Part shown: positions 23,405-34,308 of the stretch, one piece after another
How positions within the stretch are numbered: position 1 is the first letter of the stretch
Layout: each line of letters opens with the position of its first letter
Assembly: GCA_021784255.1 (NCBI GenBank)
Contig: JAJXSZ010000001.1
Span: forward strand, 1-38,861
Source of the DNA: Pseudomonadota bacterium
GTDB lineage: Bacteria > Pseudomonadota > Alphaproteobacteria > Acetobacterales > Acetobacteraceae
Reading direction: 5' to 3'
Length of the DNA: 38,861 bases
Position numbers and translations under genes: made by a program
The notes under the pieces: model-generated
What the model was told of the DNA's origin: nothing
What the model saw: the letters and a program-made list of their open reading frames with translations, nothing else
Database searches by the model: none

Positions 23405-24037
23405 ATGACGAGCGACCCTCTCTGGCTGAACTGGGCTCGCGAGATCCAGGCGCTGGCGCAGAGTGGCCTCGCCTTCGAACCGAACGGCTACGACCGCGAA
23501 CGCTATGAGCGGTTGCGCGAGCTCGCGGCGGCGATGATGGCGCACCACACCGGGGCGAGCCTGCCGCGGATCGAGACGTTGTTCGCGGGCCAGCAGGGCT
23601 ACGCGACGCCGAAAGTGGATGTGCGAGGCGCCGCCTTCGACGCGGCGGGGCGCATCCTCATGGTGCGGGAGGTCGCCGATGGCGGCCGCTGGACCCTGCC
23701 GGGCGGCTGGGCGGACGTGAACCTGACCCCCGCGGAAAATGTGATCAAGGAGATGCGCGAGGAAAGCGGCTACGAGGTGCGGGTGCGCAAGCTCGCCGCT
23801 GCCTGGGACCGCACGCGCCAGGGCCATGCCCCCGGCGTCTTTTCCTGCGTCAAGCTGTTCTTCATCTGCGAGGTGGTGGGTGGGGAGGCGCGCACGAGCA
23901 GCGAAACGTCGGAAATCGGCTGGTTCGGCGAGGCGGCACTGCCCGCGGACCTGTCGCTCGGCCGGGTCCTGCCAACCCAGCTTCACCGCATGTTCGCCCA
24001 CGCCCGCGATGCATGCCTCGCCGCGGAATTCGACTGA
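23405..24037 (+). CDS. Nudix hydrolase with N-terminal NUDIX_N-type domain
   Basis: The N-terminal helical segment (LNWAREIQALAQSGLAFEPNGYDRERYERLRELAAAM, about residues 8-45) is typical of a subgroup of bacterial Nudix hydrolases annotated as nucleotide or ADP-ribose pyrophosphatases. The Nudix box is at about 100-122: GWADVNLTPAENVIKEMREESGY. The core EMREES metal-binding part is intact. The first Glu of the consensus is Leu and the Arg before Glu is Lys. A good ribosome site (GAGGAGCG) precedes ATG 23405. It ends 2 bases before the convergent uvrB. Substrate unknown. Confidence 0.88.
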   Translation: MTSDPLWLNWAREIQALAQSGLAFEPNGYDRERYERLRELAAAMMAHHTGASLPRIETLFAGQQGYATPKVDVRGAAFDAAGRILMVREVADGGRWTLPGGWADVNLTPAENVIKEMREESGYEVRVRKLAAAWDRTRQGHAPGVFSCVKLFFICEVVGGEARTSSETSEIGWFGEAALPADLSLGRVLPTQLHRMFAHARDACLAAEFD

Positions 24038-24039
24038 GC

Positions 24040-26214
<2,175 letters not shown>

Positions 26215-26219
26215 CGTGC

Positions 26220-27500
26220 CTATGTAGGCGTCCGCCCGAGAGCCCGCCAGCCGATATCGCGACGGCAGAACCCGTCAGCCCAGACCACCCGGTCCACCGC
26301 CGCGTAGGCCGCGCGCGCGGCGTCCGCGAGCGTGGTCCCGGTCGCCGACACCGCGAGGACGCGCCCGCCGCGCGCAACCAGCACGCCGTCCTGCATTGCG
26401 GTCCCGGCATGGAACACCTGCGCGCCCGCGACGGCGCCGGCAGCATCCAGCCCGCTGATCACGCCGCCGGACGCGGGCCTGGCGGGATAGCCACGCGCGG
26501 CCAGAACCACGCTGATCGCCGCGTCCGGCGACCAGCGCACGTCGAAGGACAGAAGCTCGCCGTCCATCGCCGCGACCAGCGCCGCCAGCAGGTCGGAGCG
26601 CAGGCGCAGCATCAGCACCTCGCATTCCGGATCGCCGAAGCGGACGTTGAACTCGATCAGCTTCGGTCCCTCGGCCGTGAGCATCAGCCCCGCGAACAGG
26701 ATGCCGCGGAACGGCGTGCCGCGCCGCGCCATCTCGGCCAGCGCCGGGCGCACGATGCGCTCCATCGCCGCCTGCTCCAGCGCCGATGTCAGCGCCGGCG
26801 GCGGTCCATAGGCGCCCATCCCGCCGGTGTTGGGCCCGGTATCGCCCTCGCCCACCGCCTTGTGGTCCTGCGCCGCGCCGAACGCGATCGCATGCGCGCC
26901 GTCGCACAGCGCGAACAGGCTCACCTCCTCGCCGACCAGCCGCTCTTCGAGGACCAGCGCGCGCCCGGCCGCGCCGAGCCGCCCGACCTCCATGAACTCG
27001 GCGATGGCGACCTCCGCCTCCTCATGCGTCGTCGCCACCACCACGCCCTTGCCGGCCGCGAGCCCGTCGGCCTTGACCACCGGCGGCGTCCTGAGCGTGG
27101 CCAGATAGGCGCGCGCGGCCGCGGCATCGGTAAAGCGCCGCCAAGCGGCCGTGGGGATTCCGGCGGCAGCACAGATTTCCTTGGTGAACGACTTGCTGCC
27201 CTCGAGGCGTGCCGCCGCCGCGTCCGGGCCGAAGCAGCGAATCCCCGCAGCCTGCATCGCATCGGCGATGCCGGCGACGAGCGGGCCTTCCGGTCCCACG
27301 ACGACGAGGTCGATCGCTTCGCGCCGGGCCAGCGCGACGAGGCCGGGGATGTCGTCCACGCTCCCCGGCAGGCAGGTGGCGAGCGTCGCGATGCCCGGAT
27401 TGCCCGGCACGCAGCAGAGCGCGGTGAGCAGCGGGCTCGCCGCCAGCTTCCAGCACAGCGCATGCTCGCGTGCCCCACTCCCGATCACCAGAACCCGCAA
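26220..27500 (-). CDS. purD: phosphoribosylamine-glycine ligase (GAR synthetase)
   Basis: ATP-grasp enzyme of purine synthesis that joins phosphoribosylamine and glycine. Visible: RVLVIGSGAREHAL at the start, VVVGPEGPLVAG, KADGLAAGKGVVVA (ATP-grasp), GEEVSLFALCDG, TGGMGAYGPPP and FNVRFGDPECEVLM. The TTG at 27500 is chosen as start. It is placed 8 bases after AAGGAG and puts Met directly before RVLVIGSG, giving 426 aa. A GTG at 27530 is in frame, but its added residues include the Shine-Dalgarno itself. Divergent from xseA (48 bases apart). Confidence 0.95.
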   Translation of the reverse strand: MRVLVIGSGAREHALCWKLAASPLLTALCCVPGNPGIATLATCLPGSVDDIPGLVALARREAIDLVVVGPEGPLVAGIADAMQAAGIRCFGPDAAAARLEGSKSFTKEICAAAGIPTAAWRRFTDAAAARAYLATLRTPPVVKADGLAAGKGVVVATTHEEAEVAIAEFMEVGRLGAAGRALVLEERLVGEEVSLFALCDGAHAIAFGAAQDHKAVGEGDTGPNTGGMGAYGPPPALTSALEQAAMERIVRPALAEMARRGTPFRGILFAGLMLTAEGPKLIEFNVRFGDPECEVLMLRLRSDLLAALVAAMDGELLSFDVRWSPDAAISVVLAARGYPARPASGGVISGLDAAGAVAGAQVFHAGTAMQDGVLVARGGRVLAVSATGTTLADAARAAYAAVDRVVWADGFCRRDIGWRALGRTPT

Positions 27501-27508
27501 AATTGCCG

Positions 27509-27514
27509 CTCCTT
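27509..27514 (-). promoter_or_regulatory. ribosome binding site deciding the purD TTG start
   Basis: AAGGAG on the minus strand with an 8-base spacer to TTG at 27500-27498. It lies inside the longer frame that would start at 27530, so it argues for the shorter protein. Confidence 0.65.
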
Positions 27515-27548
27515 CCCGTCGTCGCGGCACCTACCATAGACTGCGGCC

Positions 27549-28925
27549 ATGGACGACTCCGGCCCCAACGTTCCCGAGTTCTCGGTCAGCGAAATCTCCG
27601 GCGCCATCAAGGCGACGCTGGAGGGCGCGTTCGGCCGCGTGCGTGTGCGCGGCGAGGTGACGGAGGTGCGGCGCTACGCCTCCGGCCACACCTATTTTTC
27701 GCTGAAGGACGAAGGCGGGAAACTAGCGGCGATCCTGTGGAAAGGGTCGGCCGCGCGCGCCGGGCTGAAACCCGAAGACGGCATCGAGGTGATCGCCACC
27801 GGCCGCATCACCGCCTACGGCGACCGCTCCACCTACCAGATCATCGTCGAGCGCCTGGACTATGCCGGTGCCGGCGCGCTGCTCGCGCGCATCGAGGCGC
27901 TGCGGGTCAAGCTGGCGGGCGAGGGCCTGTTCGACAGCGCGCGCAAGCGGGCGCTGCCGCTGCTGCCGGACGTGGTGGGCGTGGTCTCCTCCGAGCAGGG
28001 TGCGGTCATCCAGGATATCCGCACCACCATCGCGCGGCGCTTCCCCCGTCCCATCCTGCTCTGGCCGGTGCCGGTGCAGGGCGACGGCGCGGCCGAAAAG
28101 ATCGCTGCCGCCATCCGGGGTTTCAGCGCCCTGGCGCATGGCGGCCCGATCCCCCGGCCCGATGTGCTGATCGTCGCGCGCGGCGGCGGCAGCCTCGAGG
28201 ATCTGATGGCGTTCAACGACGAAGTGGTCGTGCGCGCCGCCGCCGCCAGCTCGATCCCGCTGATCTCCGCCGTGGGCCACGAGACCGACACCACGCTGAT
28301 CGATTTCGCCGCCGACCGCCGCGCACCGACGCCGACCGCCGCAGCGGAGCTTGCGGTGCCGTCGCGCGCGGAGCTCGCGGCACAGCTGGCGCAGACCGGC
28401 GCGCGGCTGCTGGGCGGGCTCGGGCGGCTGATGCAGGAGCGCCGGCTCAGGCTGCAACGGGCCGAGCGCGGCCTGCCTGATCTCGGTGCCCTGCTCGCCA
28501 CCTGGCGGCAGCGGCTCGACGATCGCGCGGAACGGCTGCGCCTGGCCCTGCCGCGCTTCGTTGCGACCAAGGGCGAGCGCCTGCCGGTGCTGAGCGAGCG
28601 CCTGCGCGGCGGCTTGCGCCAGGCACTGGCGCGCCGGGGCACGGCCGCGGCGGCGGTGCTGGCGCGGCTGCGCCCGGCGCCGCTGCAGGCGCGGCTGCGC
28701 GAAGCCGGTGCGCGGCTGGAAGGGCTCGCCGCGCGCCTGGCATCCGTGTCGCACGAGCAGGTTCTCGCCCGGGGCTACGCGCTGGTCCTGGACCGCAACG
28801 GCAACCTGCTCGCGCGCGCTGCGGCGATCGCGCCGGGGATGGCGCTGCGGCTGAAGCTGGCGGATGGCGAGGTGGCCGCGACCGCCGATGACGGCAAGCC
28901 GCGCCAGGCCTCGCTACCCCTCTAG
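27549..28925 (+). CDS. xseA: exodeoxyribonuclease VII large subunit
   Basis: The N-terminal OB-fold domain (FSVSEISGAIKATLEGAFGRVRVRGEVTE, then YFSLKD) is followed by the catalytic domain with GVVSSEQGAVIQDI, RGGGSLEDLMAFND and GHETDTTLIDFAADRRAPTPTAAAEL. A long Arg/Leu-rich coiled-coil segment (about 270-400) is typical of the subunit. Ends RGYALV...L, as in the family. No small subunit (xseB) is seen nearby. Start 27549 gives MDDSGPNVPEFSV. The last 12 bases overlap the convergent HAD gene. Confidence 0.95.
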   Translation: MDDSGPNVPEFSVSEISGAIKATLEGAFGRVRVRGEVTEVRRYASGHTYFSLKDEGGKLAAILWKGSAARAGLKPEDGIEVIATGRITAYGDRSTYQIIVERLDYAGAGALLARIEALRVKLAGEGLFDSARKRALPLLPDVVGVVSSEQGAVIQDIRTTIARRFPRPILLWPVPVQGDGAAEKIAAAIRGFSALAHGGPIPRPDVLIVARGGGSLEDLMAFNDEVVVRAAAASSIPLISAVGHETDTTLIDFAADRRAPTPTAAAELAVPSRAELAAQLAQTGARLLGGLGRLMQERRLRLQRAERGLPDLGALLATWRQRLDDRAERLRLALPRFVATKGERLPVLSERLRGGLRQALARRGTAAAAVLARLRPAPLQARLREAGARLEGLAARLASVSHEQVLARGYALVLDRNGNLLARAAAIAPGMALRLKLADGEVAATADDGKPRQASLPL

Positions 28926-29555
28926 AAACAGCCCGCCGATCAACGCCGGCAGTTCGCACGCCCGGGTCGCGACGACCGCGCCCTCGTGCTCGCCTGGCTG
29001 CCCATAGCCCCACGCCACCGCAACCGCCGGGATGGCGTTGGCGTGCGCCGCCCTGATGTCGAAACGACTGTCACCGACCATCGCGGCGGGGCCGGTGCCA
29101 CCGCGCAGCACATCGGCCACGAGCACCGCCTTGTCATCGAAGGCGCCGCCGTCTTCGGAACCGCGCACGCTCGCGAAACGCGGCGCCACGCCGAGCCGGT
29201 CGAGCATCCGTGTGGCATAGATCGTTCGTTTCGCCGTCGCGACATGCAGCTCGGCTCCCGCCACGGCGAGTGCCGCGAGCGCGGCCTCGATGCCGGGATA
29301 GAGAGCGCATTCGCTCCAGCCCCATTGCGTGTAGAGGGCACGGTAGCGACGGGCGAGCTCCTCGGCGCGGGGGTCGGCGAAGTGCGCGAGCAGCCCGCGG
29401 CAGACGTCGAGCAGGGGCGGGCCGATCATCGCAGCCACGCCGACATCCGCCGGCATCGGGTAGCCCATTTCGGCAAGCGCCGCGCGATAGCAGCCGGTGA
29501 TGCCAGGGGCGGAGTCCACCAGGGTGCCATCCAGGTCAAAAATCACGCGCCCCAT
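28914..29555 (-). CDS. HAD-superfamily phosphatase, phosphoglycolate-phosphatase-like (Gph-type)
   Basis: Starts MGRVIFDLDGTLVDSAPGI: the DXDXT motif with nucleophile Asp7 and general acid Asp9. A helical cap follows (about 20-85), then HVATAKRT (motif II) and MVGDSRFDIRAA (motif IV). 213 aa is typical of Gph/PGP proteins that remove phosphate from 2-phosphoglycolate formed during DNA repair or photorespiration. The ATG shares one base with the lpxL-like stop (TGATG at 29557-29553), so it is the last gene of the lipid A run. Related HADs take other phosphosugars, so the substrate is an inference. Confidence 0.85.
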   Translation of the reverse strand: MGRVIFDLDGTLVDSAPGITGCYRAALAEMGYPMPADVGVAAMIGPPLLDVCRGLLAHFADPRAEELARRYRALYTQWGWSECALYPGIEAALAALAVAGAELHVATAKRTIYATRMLDRLGVAPRFASVRGSEDGGAFDDKAVLVADVLRGGTGPAAMVGDSRFDIRAAHANAIPAVAVAWGYGQPGEHEGAVVATRACELPALIGGLFLEG

Positions 29556-30418
29556 CAATCCTCCTTCGGCCATCGCCGGTGCAGCCACAGCCATTGCCCC
29601 GGTGTCTCGCGCACCCAGCGCTCGATCGTGGCATTCATCGCCGCGGTGAGTTCCGCCACGTCGCGCGCGCGATCGCCGGTCGCGGGATGCGCGAGCGGCG
29701 GCTCGACACGCAAGCGGAAGCGTGCCGGTCCGATGCGGATGCAATGGCCGGGAATGAGCGGGCAATCGAAACGCAACGCCAACGTCGCGGCCGCCGGCGC
29801 GGTCATTGCCATGCGGCCGAAAAACGGCGCGGCAATGCCGTCGTTCATCTTCTGGTCGGCGAGCAGCCCGATGCGCCCGCCGGCACGCAGATGCGCGATC
29901 GCCGCACGCGCGCCGGCGGCGCCCTTGGCAAATTGCGGCTGGCCGTCGGTTGCTCGCCGGCGCATGCCGACGATGATCGCATCCACCGCCTTGTTGTCGG
30001 CGGCCCGGTAAAAGCTCGCCAGACCGGCGCCGTGCACCACGCCCGCGCGCGGCATCACTTCCCAATTGCCGATATGGGCGGAAAACATCACGACCGCGCC
30101 GGAGATGCCCGCCAGGATTTCCGCGCCTTCGATCTCCCAGCCCGGACCGCTCGGCGTCGGACCGAGCCCGGCGACGTGCGGCATTTCTCCCACCGTGCGG
30201 CCCAGGTTCTCCCACACGTCGCGGATCACCGCCTGGCGTTGCGGCGTGGTCAGGTCCGGCCAGACGCGACGCAGGTTGGTGTCCGCCACGCGCGAGACTG
30301 ACAGCCATGGCCCGATCGCCCGCGCAAGGGCGCCGCCGAGATTGGAGGCGGTCTCGGGGCGCAGCCAGCCCAGCAGGCCGAAGCCGAGGCGGACCAGCCA
30401 TGCCTCCAGCCGCTTCAT
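29555..30418 (-). CDS. LpxL/HtrB-family lauroyl-type acyltransferase (late lipid A acylation)
   Basis: Inner-membrane-associated acyltransferase. SAHIGNWE (about 113-120) is the His-X4-Asp/Glu active site of the HtrB family. RAGGRIGLLADQKMNDG and VPFFG-like AAPFFGRMAMT follow, then PLIPGHCIRIG and WLWLHRRW near the end. Length of 287 aa fits. It overlaps the lpxK stop by four bases (ATGA, 30418-30415). Its place directly after lpxK supports a role in adding a secondary acyl chain to Kdo-lipid A. Which chain and which position cannot be told. Confidence 0.88.
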   Translation of the reverse strand: MKRLEAWLVRLGFGLLGWLRPETASNLGGALARAIGPWLSVSRVADTNLRRVWPDLTTPQRQAVIRDVWENLGRTVGEMPHVAGLGPTPSGPGWEIEGAEILAGISGAVVMFSAHIGNWEVMPRAGVVHGAGLASFYRAADNKAVDAIIVGMRRRATDGQPQFAKGAAGARAAIAHLRAGGRIGLLADQKMNDGIAAPFFGRMAMTAPAAATLALRFDCPLIPGHCIRIGPARFRLRVEPPLAHPATGDRARDVAELTAAMNATIERWVRETPGQWLWLHRRWPKED

Positions 30419-31374
30419 GCCAGCGCCCGATCGAGCAGCGCCGCGAGCGCCGCCTCGTCCTGCCAGGCCAGGGCCACGCCCGCCACATGCACGCGCGCGC
30501 GCCAGGCTGGCGCGAGCCGGGCAGCGTCCTTCGGGGTGGTCGCCAGCACGGCGTCGCCTGCGGCGGCGGCGAGCGCTGCCAGCTCTTCCGTTGCAAATTC
30601 ATGATGATCAGCGAAGGCTCGGGTCGCCGCCACGTCCGCGCCGAGGCCGCGCAGCATGGCAAAGAATTTTTCCGGCCGCGCCAGGCCCGCAAACGCAACG
30701 ACGCGCCGCCCCGCGAGCGAGCGTGCCGCCGCATCGGGCTCCAGGCGCGCTCGCAGCACCGGCAACGCGCGCGGCAGGGCCGCCACCGCGTGCGCGCGAT
30801 CCTCGCCGATCAGCACCGCAGCAACGCAGCGCGACGCCGCAACCGCGACGCGCTCGCGCAGCGGTCCCGCGGGCAGCAGACGGCCGTTGCCGAAGCCGCT
30901 CTCGCCATCGATCACCAGCAGCCGCACGGCATAGGCGAAGGCCGGGTTCTGCAACCCGTCATCGGCAACGATCACCTGCATGCCCGCCGCCACCGCGGCG
31001 CGCATCGCCGCCACCCGGTCCGCGCCGCGCCAGGTGGGCGCGACGCCGGCCAGCAGCAGGGGCTCGTCGCCCACCTCGGCGGCGCTGTGGCGTGCGAGAT
31101 CGACCGGCACGACGCCGGCAAGTGAGCCGCCATAGCCGCGCGTGACGAAGCCCACGCGCCGGCCGCGCGCGAGGAGGCGGGTGCCGAGATCGAGCGCCAG
31201 CGTGGTCTTGCCGGCGCCGCCAACCGTTGCGTTACCACAACAGACGACCGGCACCGGCGGCCGCCAGCTTCCCTGTGCGAGGCGCCGCGCGGTCAGCCAC
31301 GCCGTCAGGCGCTCGAACGGAGCCAGCAGGGGTACCGGCCAGCCTCCCTCGCGCCAGAACCTAGGCGCCTGCAT
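30415..31374 (-). CDS. lpxK: tetraacyldisaccharide 4'-kinase LpxK
   Basis: Phosphorylates the 4' position of the lipid A disaccharide. A P-loop VGGAGKT sits at 51-57 in the expected PVVCCGNATVGGAGKT context. Then TRGYGG, VGDEPLLLAG, DDGLQN (about 139-144), VIDGESGFGNGRLLPAGPLRE and FADHHEF, all characteristic of LpxK. 319 aa is normal. The start ATG at 31374 lies 14 bases inside the waaA 3' end. Between waaA and lpxL-like, a natural lipid A order. Confidence 0.94.
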   Translation of the reverse strand: MQAPRFWREGGWPVPLLAPFERLTAWLTARRLAQGSWRPPVPVVCCGNATVGGAGKTTLALDLGTRLLARGRRVGFVTRGYGGSLAGVVPVDLARHSAAEVGDEPLLLAGVAPTWRGADRVAAMRAAVAAGMQVIVADDGLQNPAFAYAVRLLVIDGESGFGNGRLLPAGPLRERVAVAASRCVAAVLIGEDRAHAVAALPRALPVLRARLEPDAAARSLAGRRVVAFAGLARPEKFFAMLRGLGADVAATRAFADHHEFATEELAALAAAAGDAVLATTPKDAARLAPAWRARVHVAGVALAWQDEAALAALLDRALA

Positions 31375-32644
31375 GCTGTCCCCGCTGCCCCGCCAGCTCC
31401 GCCATCAGCGCGGCGACACGCCCCGGCAGCTCGTCCTCGCCGGCCGCCGCGGCTTGCCCGGCCTCGCCCATCGCCCTGCGGCGTGCGGGATCGCGCAGCA
31501 TCGCGGCGACGAATTCCGCGAGTGCCGCCGCGTCCGCGACCTGCGCCAGCGCGCCGGCATCGCGCAGCATCGCCACCGCGTCGGCGAAATTCGCCGCCAT
31601 CGGACCCATCGCCACCGGGCAGCCCAGGCGCGCCGGCTCGAGTGGGTTCTGCCCGCCGCCCACGGTGAGGCTCTTGCCGACGAACGCGCAGGCAGCGACG
31701 CGGTAGAACAAGCCGAGTTCGCCCAGCGTATCGGCGACGTAGAAGCCGCCCCCGTTCGGCCCGCCGGCCGGTGGCGCCTCCTCGGCCCCGCGCCGTGTCG
31801 CCGGCTGCGGCAGGCCCGCGACGATGGCCGGTCCGCGCTCCGGGTGGCGCGGCACGATGATGGTGAGCAGGTCGGGAAACTCGGCGCGCAGATGCCCGTG
31901 CACCGCGGCCGCGATCGCCTCCTCGCCGGGATGGGTGCTCGCGGCGAGCCAGCACGGGCGGCCTTCGATCTGGCGGCGCAGCCTGGCCAGCGCCATCGCG
32001 TCGACCGGCAGCGGAAAGGCGGCGAGCTTGAGGTTGCCGACCAGGCGTGGTGCGGGTGCCCCCATCGCGACCAGACGCGCGGCATCGTCGCTCGACTGAG
32101 CCTGCACCGCGGCGAAGCTCGCGAAGAGCGGGTGCACCAGCGGCTTCGCCAGGCGCCAGCGCGCGAAGCTACGTGCCGACAGGCGCGCGTTGACGAGGCC
32201 CACAGGAACGTTGCGTCTATGTAACTGATCCAGCATCGAGGGCCAGATCTCGCTTTCAACGAAACAGGCGGCGTCCGGCTGCCAGTGGTCGAGAAAGCGC
32301 GCCACCCAGGCGGGCACGTCGAGCGGCACGAAGCGATGAAAGACCGGCCCGTCGCGCGACAATTCCTTGGCCAGCATCGCCGCCGAGGTCACGGTGCCGG
32401 TGGTGAACAGGACCCTGAGCTGCGGCGGCAGGAGCATCAGCACCCGGCGCATCGAGGAAGCCTCGCCCACGCTCGCGGCGTGCAGCCACAGGAGAGGACC
32501 GCGCGGACGCGGCGAGGCGTCCTCGCCCCAGCGCTCGGCAAGCCGCGCCGCGACCTCCTTGCCCAACCCCGCCCGCCGGCGCAGCCAGACACGCAGCGCG
32601 GGGGCCGCGAGAGTGGTGGCGAAACCCTCGATCGCCGCGATCAT
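31361..32644 (-). CDS. waaA: 3-deoxy-D-manno-octulosonic acid (Kdo) transferase
   Basis: GT-B glycosyltransferase that moves Kdo from CMP-Kdo to lipid IVA on the cytoplasmic face. LLWLHAASVGEASSM (the conserved ASVGE), TTGTVTSA, VESEIWP, VNARLSARS, GNLKL, STHPGEE and GGQNPLEPA are all present. The start at 32644 (MIAAIEGFATT) yields 427 aa, the family length; the frame is open upstream to 32890 but overlaps the acyltransferase gene. It starts 10 bases after that gene's stop. It is shared by all LPS-producing bacteria and is expected to be essential or nearly so. Confidence 0.94.
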   Translation of the reverse strand: MIAAIEGFATTLAAPALRVWLRRRAGLGKEVAARLAERWGEDASPRPRGPLLWLHAASVGEASSMRRVLMLLPPQLRVLFTTGTVTSAAMLAKELSRDGPVFHRFVPLDVPAWVARFLDHWQPDAACFVESEIWPSMLDQLHRRNVPVGLVNARLSARSFARWRLAKPLVHPLFASFAAVQAQSSDDAARLVAMGAPAPRLVGNLKLAAFPLPVDAMALARLRRQIEGRPCWLAASTHPGEEAIAAAVHGHLRAEFPDLLTIIVPRHPERGPAIVAGLPQPATRRGAEEAPPAGGPNGGGFYVADTLGELGLFYRVAACAFVGKSLTVGGGQNPLEPARLGCPVAMGPMAANFADAVAMLRDAGALAQVADAAALAEFVAAMLRDPARRRAMGEAGQAAAAGEDELPGRVAALMAELAGQRGQHAGA

Positions 32645-32654
32645 GCCGTCTGCC

Positions 32655-33341
32655 TCATGGCGGCGCGCCGGCCATGCGCGAGGCATCGGCCAGCGCGGCG
32701 GCGATGACGGCGAGACCGGCATCGGCCGCGTCGCGCCCGATGCGGACCGGCGCGCCGCAGACCAGGACGCCGCGCGCGAACGGCACCGGCAGCACCATCC
32801 CGTCCCAGGTCGGCAGGCGGATGCGCGGCGTGACCCAGGCGGCGCAAGGCAGGACGGGCGCACCGGAGAGGGCGGCAATCTGCGCCACACCCGCCGCCGC
32901 CTGCCGGCGCGGCCCGCGCGGCCCGTCGGGCGTCATCACCACGTGCTCGCCCCCCGCCAGCACGCCCAGCAGCGCCCGCACCGCCGTCGCGCCGCCGCGG
33001 TCGCGGCCCTTGGTGCTGGTCGAGCCATGCGCCACGCCGAGGTCGAAGCGCCGCATCACCTCGCCGATGAAACGCCCGTCGCGGTGGCGGGAAACCAGCA
33101 CCCTCGCCCGCGCGCCGCTGGTGTGGACGCGCTGCCAGAGCGCGGGCATCAGCGGCAGCATCTCGTGCCAGAAGGCCGCGACCACCGGCCCCGAGGCCGG
33201 CGCAGGCCCGAGATGCGGCGAGACGTTTTCCCAGCCGACAAGGCGCCACCGGGTGGTGCCAAGCGCCAGGCGCAGATAGAGAGCGACGAGGGCCGCGAGC
33301 GCCTTCTGCGCCCAGCCCTGCCGCAGGAGGCGGGACATCAT
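32655..33341 (-). CDS. DUF374 lysophospholipid acyltransferase-family protein
   Basis: 228 aa with an N-terminal hydrophobic segment, then AAFWHEMLPLMP (the His of the His-X4-Asp-like site in this family), VSRHRDGRFIGEVM, GSTSTKGRDRGGATAVRAL and TPDGPRGPRRQAAAG. This is the DUF374 group, often placed next to waaA. It may acylate an LPS or lipid precursor; its exact reaction is not established. Starts MMSRL; Met2 (33338) is equally possible. LysR ends 9 bases upstream on the same strand, so it may be transcribed from the LysR promoter. Confidence 0.85.
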   Translation of the reverse strand: MMSRLLRQGWAQKALAALVALYLRLALGTTRWRLVGWENVSPHLGPAPASGPVVAAFWHEMLPLMPALWQRVHTSGARARVLVSRHRDGRFIGEVMRRFDLGVAHGSTSTKGRDRGGATAVRALLGVLAGGEHVVMTPDGPRGPRRQAAAGVAQIAALSGAPVLPCAAWVTPRIRLPTWDGMVLPVPFARGVLVCGAPVRIGRDAADAGLAVIAAALADASRMAGAPP

Positions 33342-33350
33342 GCGCGGCGG

Positions 33351-34280
33351 TTAGCACGCCGGCGCCGCAAACGGGACATCCCCCGCCCCAGCACTCACGC
33401 CGCCCGCCAAACCGGCCAGCGCCGCCATCATCGCACGCAACCCCGCATCGACCACCTTGGTCCGGCGCAGCACCAGCGCGAGCCGCCGCTCGACCGGCGG
33501 GCGCAGCCCCCGCACGGCGGCCCCGGGGACCGGCTGGTCGAGCGCGAGGCGTGGCAGCACGGAGGCGCCAAGCCCGCTGCCGACCAGCACCTTGATCGCC
33601 TCTACGCTGCCCAGCTCCATGATGGGTTTCGCCACCAGGCCGGCGCGGCGGAACCAGGCATCGACGATGCCGCGCGTATCGCCGCCCGTTTCATAGAGAA
33701 TGAGCGGCATGGCGGCGAGACCCGCGGGTGTGAACGCGACCGGGCCCGCCAGCGCCTCCGGCAGCAGGGCCGCCAGCGCGTCGCGCCACACCGGCGTTGC
33801 CGCGAGTGTGCGCGGCACCTGGCGCGGCATGGTGACCAGCCCGAGATCGAGCGCGCCCTCCTCGACGCGGCGCAGGATGTCCGGCGTGTTGCCGGTAGCC
33901 ACGACAATCTCGAGCCCCGGCAGGCGCGCGCGAACCGTGGCCAGCGCCTTCGGCAGCAGATGGATGCAGGCAGTCGCCCCGGTCCCGAGCCGGACCCGTC
34001 CGGCCGCGCCGGCGCGCACCGCCTGGACCGCCGCCGCCGCTTCCTCGGCCGCGGCGAGCGCCTGCCGCGCCGGGCCCAGCGCCGCGAGCCCGGAGGCCGT
34101 CGCCACCAGGCGCCCGCCGGCGCGGTCGAGCAGCCGGGTGCCGAGCAGGCGCTCGACCTCGCGCAACTGCTGACTTGCCGCTGGCTGGGTCAGGTTCAGG
34201 GCCCGCGCGGCCTCGGTGACGCTGCCGCGCTCGGCGATGGCGACGAACGTGCGCAACTGGCGCAGGGACGGAATGTTCAT
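33351..34280 (-). CDS. LysR-family transcriptional regulator
   Basis: An N-terminal winged helix-turn-helix (LRQLRTFVAIAERGSVTEAARALNLTQPAASQQLREVERLLGTRLLDR, about 6-54) is followed by a substrate-binding domain (about 90-295) with VRLGTGATACIHLLPKAL and ILYETGG. Divergent from the acetyltransferase gene at 34357, so it may control it. A T-N11-A box (34279-34293) overlaps its own start codon. On its other side the stop is 9 bases from the DUF374 gene, so LysR readthrough would reach the lipid A genes. The ligand is unknown. Confidence 0.93.
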   Translation of the reverse strand: MNIPSLRQLRTFVAIAERGSVTEAARALNLTQPAASQQLREVERLLGTRLLDRAGGRLVATASGLAALGPARQALAAAEEAAAAVQAVRAGAAGRVRLGTGATACIHLLPKALATVRARLPGLEIVVATGNTPDILRRVEEGALDLGLVTMPRQVPRTLAATPVWRDALAALLPEALAGPVAFTPAGLAAMPLILYETGGDTRGIVDAWFRRAGLVAKPIMELGSVEAIKVLVGSGLGASVLPRLALDQPVPGAAVRGLRPPVERRLALVLRRTKVVDAGLRAMMAALAGLAGGVSAGAGDVPFAAPAC

Positions 34281-34293
34281 AAGTGCAACTTAT
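34279..34293. promoter_or_regulatory. LysR-type T-N11-A operator
   Basis: ATAAGT-GCA-ACTTAT is a perfect dyad with the T-N11-A pattern of LysR boxes (T34280 to A34292). It includes bases of the LysR ATG (34278-34280). It lies in an AT-rich island (34279-34325) that is sharply different from the surrounding GC-rich DNA. Probable autoregulatory and divergent-control site. Confidence 0.6.
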
Positions 34294-34308
34294 ATTGATA
34301 CCGCGTAT

